Assembly (NCBI GenBank): GCA_019828565.1
Contig: JAHDYR010000021.1
Coordinates: 154,982-218,981, forward strand
Length of the DNA stretch: 64,000 nucleotides
DNA from: Carpediemonas membranifera
Lineage: Eukaryota; Fornicata
Direction of reading: 5' to 3'
The position numbers and the translations under genes were made by a program. Below are positions 31,077 through 39,295 of the stretch, piece by piece (the stretch's first letter is position 1; each line of letters begins with the position of its first letter). Below the pieces are notes generated by a model, which saw nothing but the letters and a program-made list of their open reading frames with translations, did no database searches and was not told the DNA's origin.

Positions 31077-31089
31077 TGCCAAACTGCAC
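31077..31089 (-). promoter_or_regulatory. initiator-like motif inside element A
   Basis: GTGCAGTTTGGCA on the CTF8 strand, 101 bp before the CTF8 ATG and just inside direct repeat A1. Nearly the same as the motif at 16878-16890. It could now drive CTF8. Confidence 0.35.
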
Positions 31090-31127
31090 AACATCATCCG
31101 TCCGTAGACGAATGTTGGCGGTTAGCC

Positions 31128-32374
31128 AATTGATGATGCTGGAATGATGTTGGAAGGCGCGGGATCGATGTGCGACTGAACGGAGAGCCACTGAGCTCAT
31201 CTTCCGTGGCAAGAGAACGCCACAGGATGTCTCTGCAGCACTCTTGTCCCGATGATCAACATTCAGAGCATCAGGAACTGTTGCGCGCCACTGAGCACCA
31301 CGGCACTGTGGATTTTCGCAGAGCATCACACGATGTGGGTGAACGTGCTGGTCATCACGCGGACGAACTCGCTTGTAGGGGGCGTGGCAGTGAGGGCAGA
31401 CGACGGTGGTGCGATCCTCGTTAACCATGTTAAGATCGACGACAATGTTATACCCCTTGAGAAGGGAACTATCTCTCTCGCGAACTTTCGATATGGCGCG
31501 CAAGGAATGAACATACCAGCAGGCGTGGTGAATCCCGAGCTCCCGTAGAAGACTTTCAGGCGAATGGGGGTGGCGATGGGATGGTGGCGACCGAACTCCC
31601 GAGCCAACTGTTGGCCGCAGCGGGCGAAGTGCTTCTGGCGAAGGATGTGGTTCGCAAAGCGCACTAGGCGGAAAGACTTACGCATTCCAGCCTCGAAAAT
31701 GTCGTTCGCGTTGTCCAGCACAAACCTCATAGAGTTGTTGATACTCACTAGTCTTGTACTCTTGAACGACGCGGCCGTCATATCAAAGCCGAAACTTGGC
31801 GTCTTAGTGTATCCGCACTTTGGAAGGACGCCGGAGCTGGTGGTGCCATCGGGGTGCCTGATGTAATACCCTCCGATGGACCTCGCGCCCGGGTCGAACC
31901 CCATGAGGTGGGCATCAGGATCCGGCGCGGGCGGAGCATCGGCATTATTGGTCCCGAGTCGGGGGCGCTCTTTCTCCCGCCATTTCGCTCGCTTTCGAAC
32001 AGGCATGCTCGCATCATGTTGTGGCCGATAGTGGCCGAAGCCTCTCTAATCGTCACCGCCACACAGACCCCATCGGTGCTCAGGCTGAGCAGACGGCCCA
32101 TTGACCTGGGGTTGTTCTGGTATGGGTCCTCCTGCTCTTCTGTCAACGGTTTGGTGGCGTGTGGGAGTGTGGGATTAATTCCCACACGATGACAGAAGTT
32201 CTCGTTCAGTTGGCCCATCGTTTCACCGTAGGCCATGAAGCCCGGTCGGACGGGGGCCATGGGCACGATCGGCACGAGGCGAGGCTGGCGGAGCGACATC
32301 GAGTACTCCCCGTTGAAGTGGCTGATGAGGCCACTCAACGTCTCCACTCCGTCTGCAATTGCCCAGACGCACAC
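31128..32374 (-). pseudogene. Fanzor/TnpB-like nuclease relic, N-terminally truncated and frameshifted
   Basis: Homologous to element B over its last two thirds but split over three frames. First: RQPRLVPIVPMAPVRPGF ... STDGVCVAVTI. Second: MGFDPGARSIGGYYI (RuvC-I Asp) ... FYGSSGFTTPAGMF. Third: NMVNEDRTTVVCPHC (RuvC Glu next to the zinc ribbon), LCENPQCRGAQW, VDHRDKSAAE (RuvC-III Asp at about 31248). About 215 residues at the N-terminus of copy B are absent. The shifts do not lie in homopolymers and no intron fits, so this is real decay. The catalytic Asp/Glu/Asp and both Cys pairs survive. End coordinates are approximate. Confidence 0.75.
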
Positions 32375-32579
32375 ATGTAGAGCCGACGATGAACACCATT
32401 ACCAGCATATACAAGTGTAGAAGTGAATTTAATGTGGAATAGAAGACAATGAGACGACGTGTGAGCGATTGTGAAGTTTGCAGCTGTGCTGACGTCCACG
32501 AAGAAGACGCTTTGTGGAAGCCCTGGAGAAGACGATCTCCCTACCGACTTAAGACGTGAGTAGGAGGGAGACAGGGCAG

Positions 32580-32604
32580 TGTTGCGCAGTATAAACACAT
32601 TGTT
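32580..32604. repeat. direct repeat A2 bounding Fanzor element A
   Basis: Exact 25-bp copy of 31015-31039, 1,565 bp away. Flanking bases differ except for GA one base beyond the right edge. Confidence 0.85.
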
Positions 32605-32632
32605 TGACCCTTCAATTGCACAGCCTCGAGTT

Positions 32633-32643
32633 GCTAAAACTGC
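32633..32643 (-). promoter_or_regulatory. probable original CTF8 initiator
   Basis: GCAGTTTTAGC on the CTF8 strand, 29 bp beyond direct repeat A2. Removing one 1,565-bp element unit would put it about 92 bp from the CTF8 ATG. No other gene on this strand starts between it and CTF8 apart from the Fanzor relic. Confidence 0.4.
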
Positions 32644-32820
32644 GAAATCCTGCTCACTCGCGGCGTGCTCCAAAGCGCAACCTCTGGGAGCTAACCGTCC
32701 ACGTCCAGACAGGCTGATGCCCGAGTCTTGCAGGTCTGACCAGCCCTACTGACAACCGCACCTGAAGCAACTGCAATCCAAAGAGGGCAAGGGCTGAAAC
32801 TTGCATTTACACGAAACAGC

Positions 32821-33571
32821 TTACACCCCTTCCATCTCCTCCGTGCCGACCATGCGGGGCACAGCGTTCTCCCCGCTCACAACCATGACCTCGAGGTCGC
32901 CGACGACAACCTCGTTGCCAATAGCGTCGCGCATGGCAGCAACGGCGAGCTTGATGGCACCGTTCAGTGAGAGGTCGGCGGGCTCAGTGGCATCCTCGCC
33001 GAGGGACTTCTCGAGGAACGCGGTCAGCTCGGTCTCCTTATTCCCGAGGGCGCAGGCCTTGTAGCCCACAGAGGTTCCAGCCGGGTCTGTGCGGTACAGA
33101 GCGGGGCCGCGCTCGATGTCGATGCCGAAGAAGAGGCCGGCACATCCGTGGGGCCGCATCCACGTCTGCTGTGTCTTCGTGGCGGCCTTGTCGGCCATCC
33201 TCTGAGCAACAAGGTCGACGGGCATTTCGTAGCCGTAGTTGTACATGAACTCTGCTGATTCTGACCGCGCATCTGCCGCTATAGCCAGGGAATCGGCGCT
33301 CATACCGACGGCAGCGAGGGCGACATGCTCGGAAATGCGGTGGAAGCAGGTGATGCTCGATGGATCGAACAGTTTGTCTGAGACCTTCTTGTGTACCGCA
33401 ATAACTACGCAATCATCGCCCCTAATTGCCACAGTGGAGGCTCCGACGTTCCTGATAGCCTTAAAGACGTATTCTGCGTGAGAGAAAAGCATGGAACGCA
33501 CCTATCTGGTACAGACGTCCCTCAGGACTGAAGATGGTGATTTGTCTGTCGAAACCGCTGCTCCGGGACAT
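32821..33571 (-). CDS. PSMA6: 20S proteasome alpha-1 subunit (PSMA6 type), one 28-bp intron
   Basis: Exon 1 is 33502-33571 (MSRSSGFDRQITIFSPEGRL), intron 33474-33501 (5' GTGCGT, 3' CTCACGCAG), exon 2 32821-33473; 240 residues. The alpha-subunit N-terminal helix signature is restored as GRLYQIEYVFKAI. Other family marks are VAIRGDDCVVIAVHKKVSDK, YGYEMPVDLVAQRMADKA and MRPHGCAGLFFGIDIERGP, closest to alpha-1. Non-catalytic ring subunit of the proteasome. An initiator-like motif CAGCAGTTTATGA lies at 33588-33600, 17 bp before the ATG. Confidence 0.95.
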
Positions 33572-33587
33572 GATCAATGGTTGGATG

Positions 33588-33600
33588 TCATAAACTGCTG
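33588..33600 (-). promoter_or_regulatory. initiator-like motif upstream of PSMA6
   Basis: CAGCAGTTTATGA on the coding strand, 17 bp before the ATG at 33571; carries the GCAGTTTATG core. Confidence 0.5.
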
Positions 33601-33796
33601 ATCTGTACAGCTCGCTAGGACGGTGCGCATGGGTGCGTCAAGGGTCAGGGGCATCTCTCTGATGAAGTACCAGCTGGGTTTGGTTTCGGTGCTTAGAGAC
33701 TGCTGGTGTTTGCTGGCTCACAAGCAGTTCACTACTAACAGCTCGTATCCTCCTCCCTGACTGATATGTAGGGCCTGCTAGACATAAAACACACAC

Positions 33797-34600
33797 ATGC
33801 TAGACCAGCACGGGCTCTCCTTTTCTCACGGTTATCCTGCGTCGGCAAACATGGATCCAAGCTTGCTAGACTATCAACTGGCAAAGACCGGGGAAAACAA
33901 GTCCGAGGTCATTGATCCTTTGGCCATACAGCTTGTCCTGGACATATATCATCCCGAGAATAGCCATGGACGCGGCATATTTGACGCAATCGATGTTTTC
34001 GAGCAACGGGCGGAGAAATCGATGACGTTCGACACCACAATGCCGCCAAAGATGGTTAACGCAGACGTGGCCACGTCCACTGACGAGCTCGATGACCTTT
34101 TCGACGTTCCTTTCGCCGGAGAGGACCTCATGTTCGGTGACGCCGCGGGCCTCAGGACTGCTATATCCCTCATGCTCGACGCCGCTGAGACGTATGAGAT
34201 CGTGGAGCCCCTACATCACATCATCCGGGACAGCCAGCACCGTCCGCCCGAGCTGAGCGGCATCACCTCCCACCTGCCTCTTGAGAAGCACGAGCCGAGG
34301 CTTGCCCGCAACAGCAAGCCGAGCCCGACAGACTCGCCCATGGTGAAGACCTCGGCCTACCTCACGGTGCGGGCCGGTGCGACTGGCGGGCCCCCGAAGC
34401 CGCCCCAGCCGATTGACTACATCATCAAAGCCGTACGAGAGCTTGACCCGACCTTCAACGTCACCCCGCCCGGCAGACCCCCAGCCCGGCCCCCTGGGAT
34501 GTCTGTGGAGGACTACGAGGCTGTGTACCGAGAGATTGGACTCAGCATGCCGAAGACTGTGGATAATCGCCCAAGTTTGTACCAGATGGTGGTCAGGTGA
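33797..34600 (+). CDS. hypothetical protein
   Basis: 267 residues, not recognised. Two possible starts, 33797 and 33851 (MDPSLLDYQLAKTGENKSE). The middle is acidic (TSTDELDDLFDVPFAGED) and helical (GLRTAISLMLDAAETYEIVE). A Pro-rich linker (GGPPKPPQPIDYI; PPGRPPARPPGMSVEDYEAV) follows and it ends PKTVDNRPSLYQMVVR. GC-rich codon use like its neighbours supports it being a gene. Convergent with the PIP kinase (191-bp gap). Confidence 0.55.
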   Translation: MLDQHGLSFSHGYPASANMDPSLLDYQLAKTGENKSEVIDPLAIQLVLDIYHPENSHGRGIFDAIDVFEQRAEKSMTFDTTMPPKMVNADVATSTDELDDLFDVPFAGEDLMFGDAAGLRTAISLMLDAAETYEIVEPLHHIIRDSQHRPPELSGITSHLPLEKHEPRLARNSKPSPTDSPMVKTSAYLTVRAGATGGPPKPPQPIDYIIKAVRELDPTFNVTPPGRPPARPPGMSVEDYEAVYREIGLSMPKTVDNRPSLYQMVVR

Positions 34601-34791
34601 GGTATTTGCTACAATAGTGCTGTTATTATAAACAAGTCATGCCTCTGAAGCGATTGAGTGCAGCGACTCCCTGCGTGATCCGAATGCTCGTCCAGACCTG
34701 GACATATGTTGTTTAAATACCTATGTCGCACTCTAGAGACGGTATAACCAGAAATTTTACGCTTGAAATCATACCATATCAAAAATCCAAG

Positions 34792-36178
34792 TCAACCCTC
34801 GACCACCTCGACCTCGCGCTTCTCGACTACAACTTCCTTGCAAAACTCAATAAACCTTTCCGCATAGTAGTGCGGGTTAACAGCGCTCACCGCGTGTCTG
34901 TCGTGAACAACACCCTTTGCCCTGTTTTCCAACACCTTGGTAACATTCCACTTAGTCAAAAGGTCGATGACTCCCACAAAATAAAGCTCGCTCCCGTCTT
35001 CAGACCACAGTCCGCCGTCCTCCGACTGGAATACAGACACGAGCAGCTTCTTGGTCAGGTGCTGCAGCAGGATGGGGTGTGGCACAGTGAGGTCACTCAG
35101 TTGGAACTGTCCCGCCTGGGAGAGCGGCCGGAAAGGCGCTGTCTCCTCATTGGGCGCTACCGGGATCCGTCGGCGGTGGTTGAGTCTGATAGTAGCGGGG
35201 GCGACCGGGCCTGAGGCTGCGGCATCTCCCTCACCCGACCCCTCGGGCTGAGGGGAAACAGAGTCGATCCCCAGTCGGGTCGGAGTCCGTGTGGCCTTGG
35301 TCACGTCTGGGTCGGCTGGGGTGAGTGGCTTTGGGATCGTCCGCTTGATGTGGATGCCAAGGAGGAGCGAGTAGTCCATTAGGCCCAGACCCGCTAGGAA
35401 CTGGCAGTCTAGTTCTAGCTGGCGGAGGAGGAGCTGCTGCTTGCGGCTGTCGAGTCTGATCTTCCGCTTCCACCGGATCATGTCCAGGTCCTTCAAGGTC
35501 TTGCCCACGTCCCTGTCCGACATTGCTTCAGTCCTCGTTGTCCGGCCAACAGTGCTGCCTTTCAGGTCATACACGATGTCGACGTCAAGCGGTGTGTCGA
35601 AGACGTTGTTCATCACGACGATGTGGACCTTGCTCTGGTGCCTCGGGTTCACACGGTGGAGCCCGAAATAGCGGGTAATGAGCGTGTGCGGGTGCCGGAC
35701 GAAGTGGGCGTAGTACTCTGGCAGGATAGAACGCAGGAACTTGCTCTCAGACTTGCTCATCGTCTTGATCATGTAGGTGTGATCGTGAGAAGAAAAGAAC
35801 GCCGAGCCTGACTTGCCGGGCGACGGGAGGCCAAGGAGAGATGACTCGCCGCAGATGGAGAGCATATAATCGGCGGCGTCAACACCAAAGTGGTTGCGGA
35901 GGGCCCGGAATACTTTGGGGGCATAGTCCTTGAACTGTGTGAGACGAGTGACGGCAACAAACCTTGAAACTGGTGCTCTTGTGTGCTGGCGTGCGTAAGC
36001 CACCTTGTCTAGGCAGCTTGATCTTATTTGCTTGCCGAAAGTCTTCAAGAACGATCTCCCCCGGACGATTTGGCGTGATCGCACCGACAGTGAGCCTGAT
36101 TCCTGCGTTATAATGCGAAGAATGATGCATACCCGTTTGAATGTTATGTTTAAGTGCCGCTGGATCGTTGATTTTCAT
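34792..36178 (-). CDS. phosphatidylinositol phosphate kinase, two mini-introns
   Basis: Exons 36133-36178, 35963-36102 and 34792-35934; introns 30 bp (36103-36132, GTATGC...AACGCAG) and 28 bp (35935-35962, GTTTGT...CTCACACAG); 442 residues. Splicing restores HNIQTGIRLTVGAI and TPAHKSTSFKFKDYAPKVF, both typical of PIPK N-lobes. Kinase marks are SGSAFFSSHDHTYMIKTM (ATP lysine), DIVYDLKGSTVGRTTR, GLMDYSLLLGIH and the C-terminal IDLLTKWNVTKVLE with NPHYYAERFIEF in the activation loop region, closer to type I (PI4P 5-kinase). A Pro/Thr-rich insert lies at ~270-330. A variant initiator TGGCAGGTTAACC lies at 36208-36220. Confidence 0.93.
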
Positions 36179-36390
36179 CCGTCCTTCAGCTTGTCGTGGT
36201 GATGATGGGTTAACCTGCCACGGCTTCTCGCCCAAGCCAGCAGGCGAGCAATGTCGTAGCCTTGGTACCACAGGCGCCCAGGACGAATTCACCACTTTTC
36301 TCGCGCTGGCCCCTGCCTAATGCCTCACCAAGTCCTCGCACGCAACCTCAACACGCACACCACACCAACTCAGCCCCCGTAAAAAGCTAT

Positions 36391-37086
36391 TTACTCCGAG
36401 GCCTCACTTTCCGATAGGCTGGCGACACTCCAGCGTCTCTCTGTCCCCATCCTGGCGGGCAAACTCATGCGGCGGAACAACGTCTCTTCAGACCGGGCCC
36501 TCACTGCCATCTGACGGTCCCGGCATGTGCTGGGGTGTCTATCCACGAGCATGAGGTCCGGCTTGGTTGTTGGAAAGATGACGTTCGCGTCGAATGCCGC
36601 GTCATCCTGGAGGACCCGCAGCACGCCCTTCCTGGACCTCCGCTGCTGCTTCATGACCTCTTTGTGCGCCATGCACCCTATGACACTGTACCTCCGACTG
36701 GGGTCGGCCAGGTTGAGCGGGGCCACAAGTTCCAGCTGAGGATGTGGGGTCTCAACCTCGCCAATACCCGCAGCGGGCTCTTCCTCCTGTTCTGGGAGAC
36801 TCGTGTCGATTACAGGGCGCTCTTTGCGTTGGAAGAGGGGCATGAGTGAACTTGTGATCTCAGGACCTTCTTTTTCTTCGGAACTGGATTCACTGCTCTC
36901 CATCTCTGATGAAAAGATATCAGGTTCCTCTAATACGGGACTTTCGTCCGTTTCTGAATCACCCGGAGTCATACTCACTCGCCTTGCGTTAACTTCAAAG
37001 CGTTCATCGCCAATTTCACATGAAGACAGAAGCGACGGCCTGCGCGGTCTATGTAGTGGTACTGTTGCTCCTCGAAACGGGAACAT
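36391..37086 (-). CDS. hypothetical Ser/Glu-rich protein
   Basis: 231 residues, not recognised. Basic start (MFPFRGATVPLHRPRRPSLL), acidic Ser-rich middle (EMESSESSSEEKEGPE), then a conserved-looking block SRRYSVIGCMAHKEVMKQQR, and repeated R-x-x-S sites near the end (LFRRMSLPARMG; ERRWSVASLSESEAS) that resemble basophilic-kinase targets. Probably a disordered regulatory protein. Confidence 0.5.
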   Translation of the reverse strand: MFPFRGATVPLHRPRRPSLLSSCEIGDERFEVNARRVSMTPGDSETDESPVLEEPDIFSSEMESSESSSEEKEGPEITSSLMPLFQRKERPVIDTSLPEQEEEPAAGIGEVETPHPQLELVAPLNLADPSRRYSVIGCMAHKEVMKQQRRSRKGVLRVLQDDAAFDANVIFPTTKPDLMLVDRHPSTCRDRQMAVRARSEETLFRRMSLPARMGTERRWSVASLSESEASE

Positions 37087-37315
37087 GTTAGATTAACCTC
37101 TGTTTTCAGGAGCTCATCGCGCTTGTTCGCAAGGGACGACTCGGATTGAGTCGCGACCGCAAACCTTGTGACAAAGCGGAATAAGCGAAGCTACAGTCAA
37201 ACTTGGTGCCAGCGGCAAAGCCCGCCTCTGCATGGCAAGTATTTCGTGATTCTTTCGCGACCGAGCCTTCAAGAGCTCACTCTACCCAAAGCTTCATAAA
37301 CCTCTCGTTTATCAA

Positions 37316-38218
37316 TCACAAGCGTCCCGCAATAGGGCTTTGGTACGTTGTCTCCTCCTCGTCTTTGCTGCCGCCAGCCTTGTTTCTATTGATCACCTTC
37401 ATCGAGAGGGTGACGGCCAGCTTAGCAGCAATAAAGAAATAGATAGCCAGACTAGACACCAGCAGCAGGCCGGCAGCTGCCCCGCTGAGCAGTGGCAGGC
37501 CCCAACCAAAGGCCCCCACTACGTCGCCCACTTCCATGAGAATGACCCGCTTCTGGCCACTAAAGGAGTTGACCGGGAAGACGCTATTGAAGGCCAAGGT
37601 GTAGTCGCCCTTGTCCAGGTCACCGACCTTGGCGTACGGCTTGAGTGTCTTGCCGCCAAGGCCGGAGACCCGCATCCAAGACGTCAGCCGGTCCCGGTCT
37701 GGGTCGCCCTTCTCAAAGGCGTCGTCGAACTTGTTGTCACGGTCAGTCTTCCAGCCGACGGTCGGGTTGAGTGTGACTGTGCTTCCGCCGACCTTGGTCA
37801 GGGTGAATGTGTCGTTGAAGTGGGCGCGGTAGACCAGGCCGCACGGGTCACACGTGTCGCTGAGTGTGCGGCAGACGACCTTGGTGTAGGTGCAGGCGTC
37901 CTCGAGGTTGCCCTGGCTGTCGCTCCCGGTGCTGAGCTGCTCCCAAGAGATGGAGTCGGCGAAGCGCTTGTGGTTCTGGTAGAAGTCGTCGAGCTCGTAG
38001 AAGAGGTAGGCGTTCTTCATGTCCTTGGCGAGGGACATCGTGAGGGATGTGTCGCTCAAGTCGTCGTACCGCTTGGAAATAGCAACGCGGTTGTTCTGGC
38101 TGATCGCGAGGAACGCCGTGATGATGGCCAGCACCATAAAGGACAGGCACATGCATGTTCCAGCGATAATTGGCGTCAATACTGGCTGGACATACCGGTC
38201 TCTGGGTAACGACGGCAT
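37316..38218 (-). CDS. CDC50/LEM3 family, P4-ATPase beta subunit
   Basis: 300 residues from ATG 38218 (MPSLPRDRYVQPVLTP). Two membrane helices, near residues 15-40 (PIIAGTCMCLSFMVLAIITA) and near the C-terminus (GAAAGLLLVSSLAIYFFIAA), enclose a Cys-containing lumenal domain. Marks are FYELDDFYQNHKRFADS, CGLVYRAHFNDTFTL and RLTSWMRVSGLGGKTLKPYA. CDC50 proteins escort lipid flippases from the ER and are required for their activity. The upstream extension of the frame begins with a non-ATG codon; the N-terminal cytosolic tail is shorter than in yeast. Confidence 0.92.
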   Translation of the reverse strand: MPSLPRDRYVQPVLTPIIAGTCMCLSFMVLAIITAFLAISQNNRVAISKRYDDLSDTSLTMSLAKDMKNAYLFYELDDFYQNHKRFADSISWEQLSTGSDSQGNLEDACTYTKVVCRTLSDTCDPCGLVYRAHFNDTFTLTKVGGSTVTLNPTVGWKTDRDNKFDDAFEKGDPDRDRLTSWMRVSGLGGKTLKPYAKVGDLDKGDYTLAFNSVFPVNSFSGQKRVILMEVGDVVGAFGWGLPLLSGAAAGLLLVSSLAIYFFIAAKLAVTLSMKVINRNKAGGSKDEEETTYQSPIAGRL

Positions 38219-38529
38219 AGCGGTGCTACCGCTCGAACGGTGCAGCCAAAACAACGAACTGTGCTTCTTTGAAGAGTTTGTGTGTGATCCAGCCTGTTAG
38301 CTTTTGTGTTTTCTCAACCAGCTCGCTCATCGATCGTCGAGCCAACGCTTGGGAGATTTCGACCCAGCCGGCGGTAAGTCAGTAAGACAAACGGGCAGCA
38401 GACTCGCAACATGGTCAGGAGAACGGAATGTCGCTTGTTCAGCCCACCAACAAGGTATGGGTGACACATTCTCACTCGCATCGACTCCACCGTCGAGCAA
38501 TCGTTGCGTTCTTTTATTTTTGCGATAAA
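38219..38529. other. intergenic region upstream of CDC50
   Basis: 311 bp between the GST-C gene's 3' end and the CDC50 start. No gene or repeat is seen. Confidence 0.4.
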
Positions 38530-39150
38530 CTAAAGTTCCGGGAAAGCTGTCTCGGGCAGACCCGTGATCTGAACCTCGGTCAGGCCCTCGACCTGCCTCT
38601 CAGCAATGACATCGGCGAGGAGGAAGCCCTGCACGCACTGGAACCAGCGGACCACGTGGGGCTGGGCGGAGATGACCTCGGCCATGTGCTGGCGCATGTA
38701 GTCCTGCAGGAGCACGTACATGAGGACATCTGCCGCGGACGCGAGCTTGGCGAGGAAGGACACTGGCGCAAGCTGCTCGTTCATGAACTCGAGCGCCTCA
38801 ACGACAGCGCTGTCGTCGTGCTCGCAGAAGAGCTTGGGGCAGACGGATGTGACGATGAATGTGATCCACTCGTCGACGTTGGCTTGGATGGCGTTGTCCT
38901 TGATGGCGATCGGGTGGTTCTTGGAGGTAGAGCAGAGCGTACGGAGTGATACTAGCAAGCCAGAGTAGTACTGGCTCCCAATCTTAACCAGAGGAGTGTC
39001 AGTGATGCCCATGACAGTGTTCTCGGTGTTCACGACGTCAGGGCCAACAAGGTTGATATCCGTCTTCGTCAGCTTCGCCATTGTATTGAATATGCGTGGA
39101 ACAAGGACTGAATCATTCGGAGCAACGATCTCTATCACCTTTTTGGGCAT
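38530..39150 (-). CDS. GST C-terminal-fold protein, AIMP/EF1E1-like
   Basis: 206 residues from ATG 39150 (MPKKVIEIVAPNDSVLVPR). Residues ~70-180 follow the GST-C-like fold used by tRNA-synthetase appendages: ANVDEWITFIVTSVCPKL, ALEFMNEQLAPVSFLAKLAS, AADVLMYVLLQDYMRQHM, HVVRWFQCVQGFLLA. EEF1E1/AIMP3 and synthetase N-terminal domains share this layout and form a multi-synthetase complex, but a plain GST relative cannot be excluded. The start is supported by a perfect initiator-like 13-mer at 39170-39182. Satellite array 1 begins 146 bp upstream. Confidence 0.6.
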   Translation of the reverse strand: MPKKVIEIVAPNDSVLVPRIFNTMAKLTKTDINLVGPDVVNTENTVMGITDTPLVKIGSQYYSGLLVSLRTLCSTSKNHPIAIKDNAIQANVDEWITFIVTSVCPKLFCEHDDSAVVEALEFMNEQLAPVSFLAKLASAADVLMYVLLQDYMRQHMAEVISAQPHVVRWFQCVQGFLLADVIAERQVEGLTEVQITGLPETAFPEL

Positions 39151-39169
39151 TTCTTCCTTCTCACGCTGC

Positions 39170-39182
39170 GCATAAACTGCAC
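39170..39182 (-). promoter_or_regulatory. initiator-like motif upstream of GST-C gene
   Basis: GTGCAGTTTATGC on the coding strand, 20 bp before the ATG; identical to the VPS11 motif at 17805-17817. Confidence 0.55.
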
Positions 39183-39295
39183 TGACCTCAAACTGCCAGT
39201 TTCCGGCACTTTCGCGATGAAGAGTTGCTGAAATATGACCCGTAGATGCCCGATAGGTCTCGCTGAGTCCCATACAATGTTGTTAAGCTTGAGCA

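Larger units (their letters stand above)
31015..32604 (-). mobile_element. decayed Fanzor (eukaryotic TnpB-like) element A
   Basis: A 1.56-kb insertion between CTF8 and its probable initiator, delimited by perfect 25-bp direct repeats. It contains only a degraded Fanzor gene on the strand of CTF8. No transposase or recombinase gene is present, so movement would need help from elsewhere. The repeats resemble those of element B (shared GCGCAG and ATTGTT blocks), suggesting related termini or a preferred target. Confidence 0.65.

Noticed and set aside
31015..32604. 25-bp repeats of element A as an ordinary target-site duplication
   Set aside because: Too long for known eukaryotic DNA transposons, and similar to the repeats of element B; kept as element-associated repeats instead.
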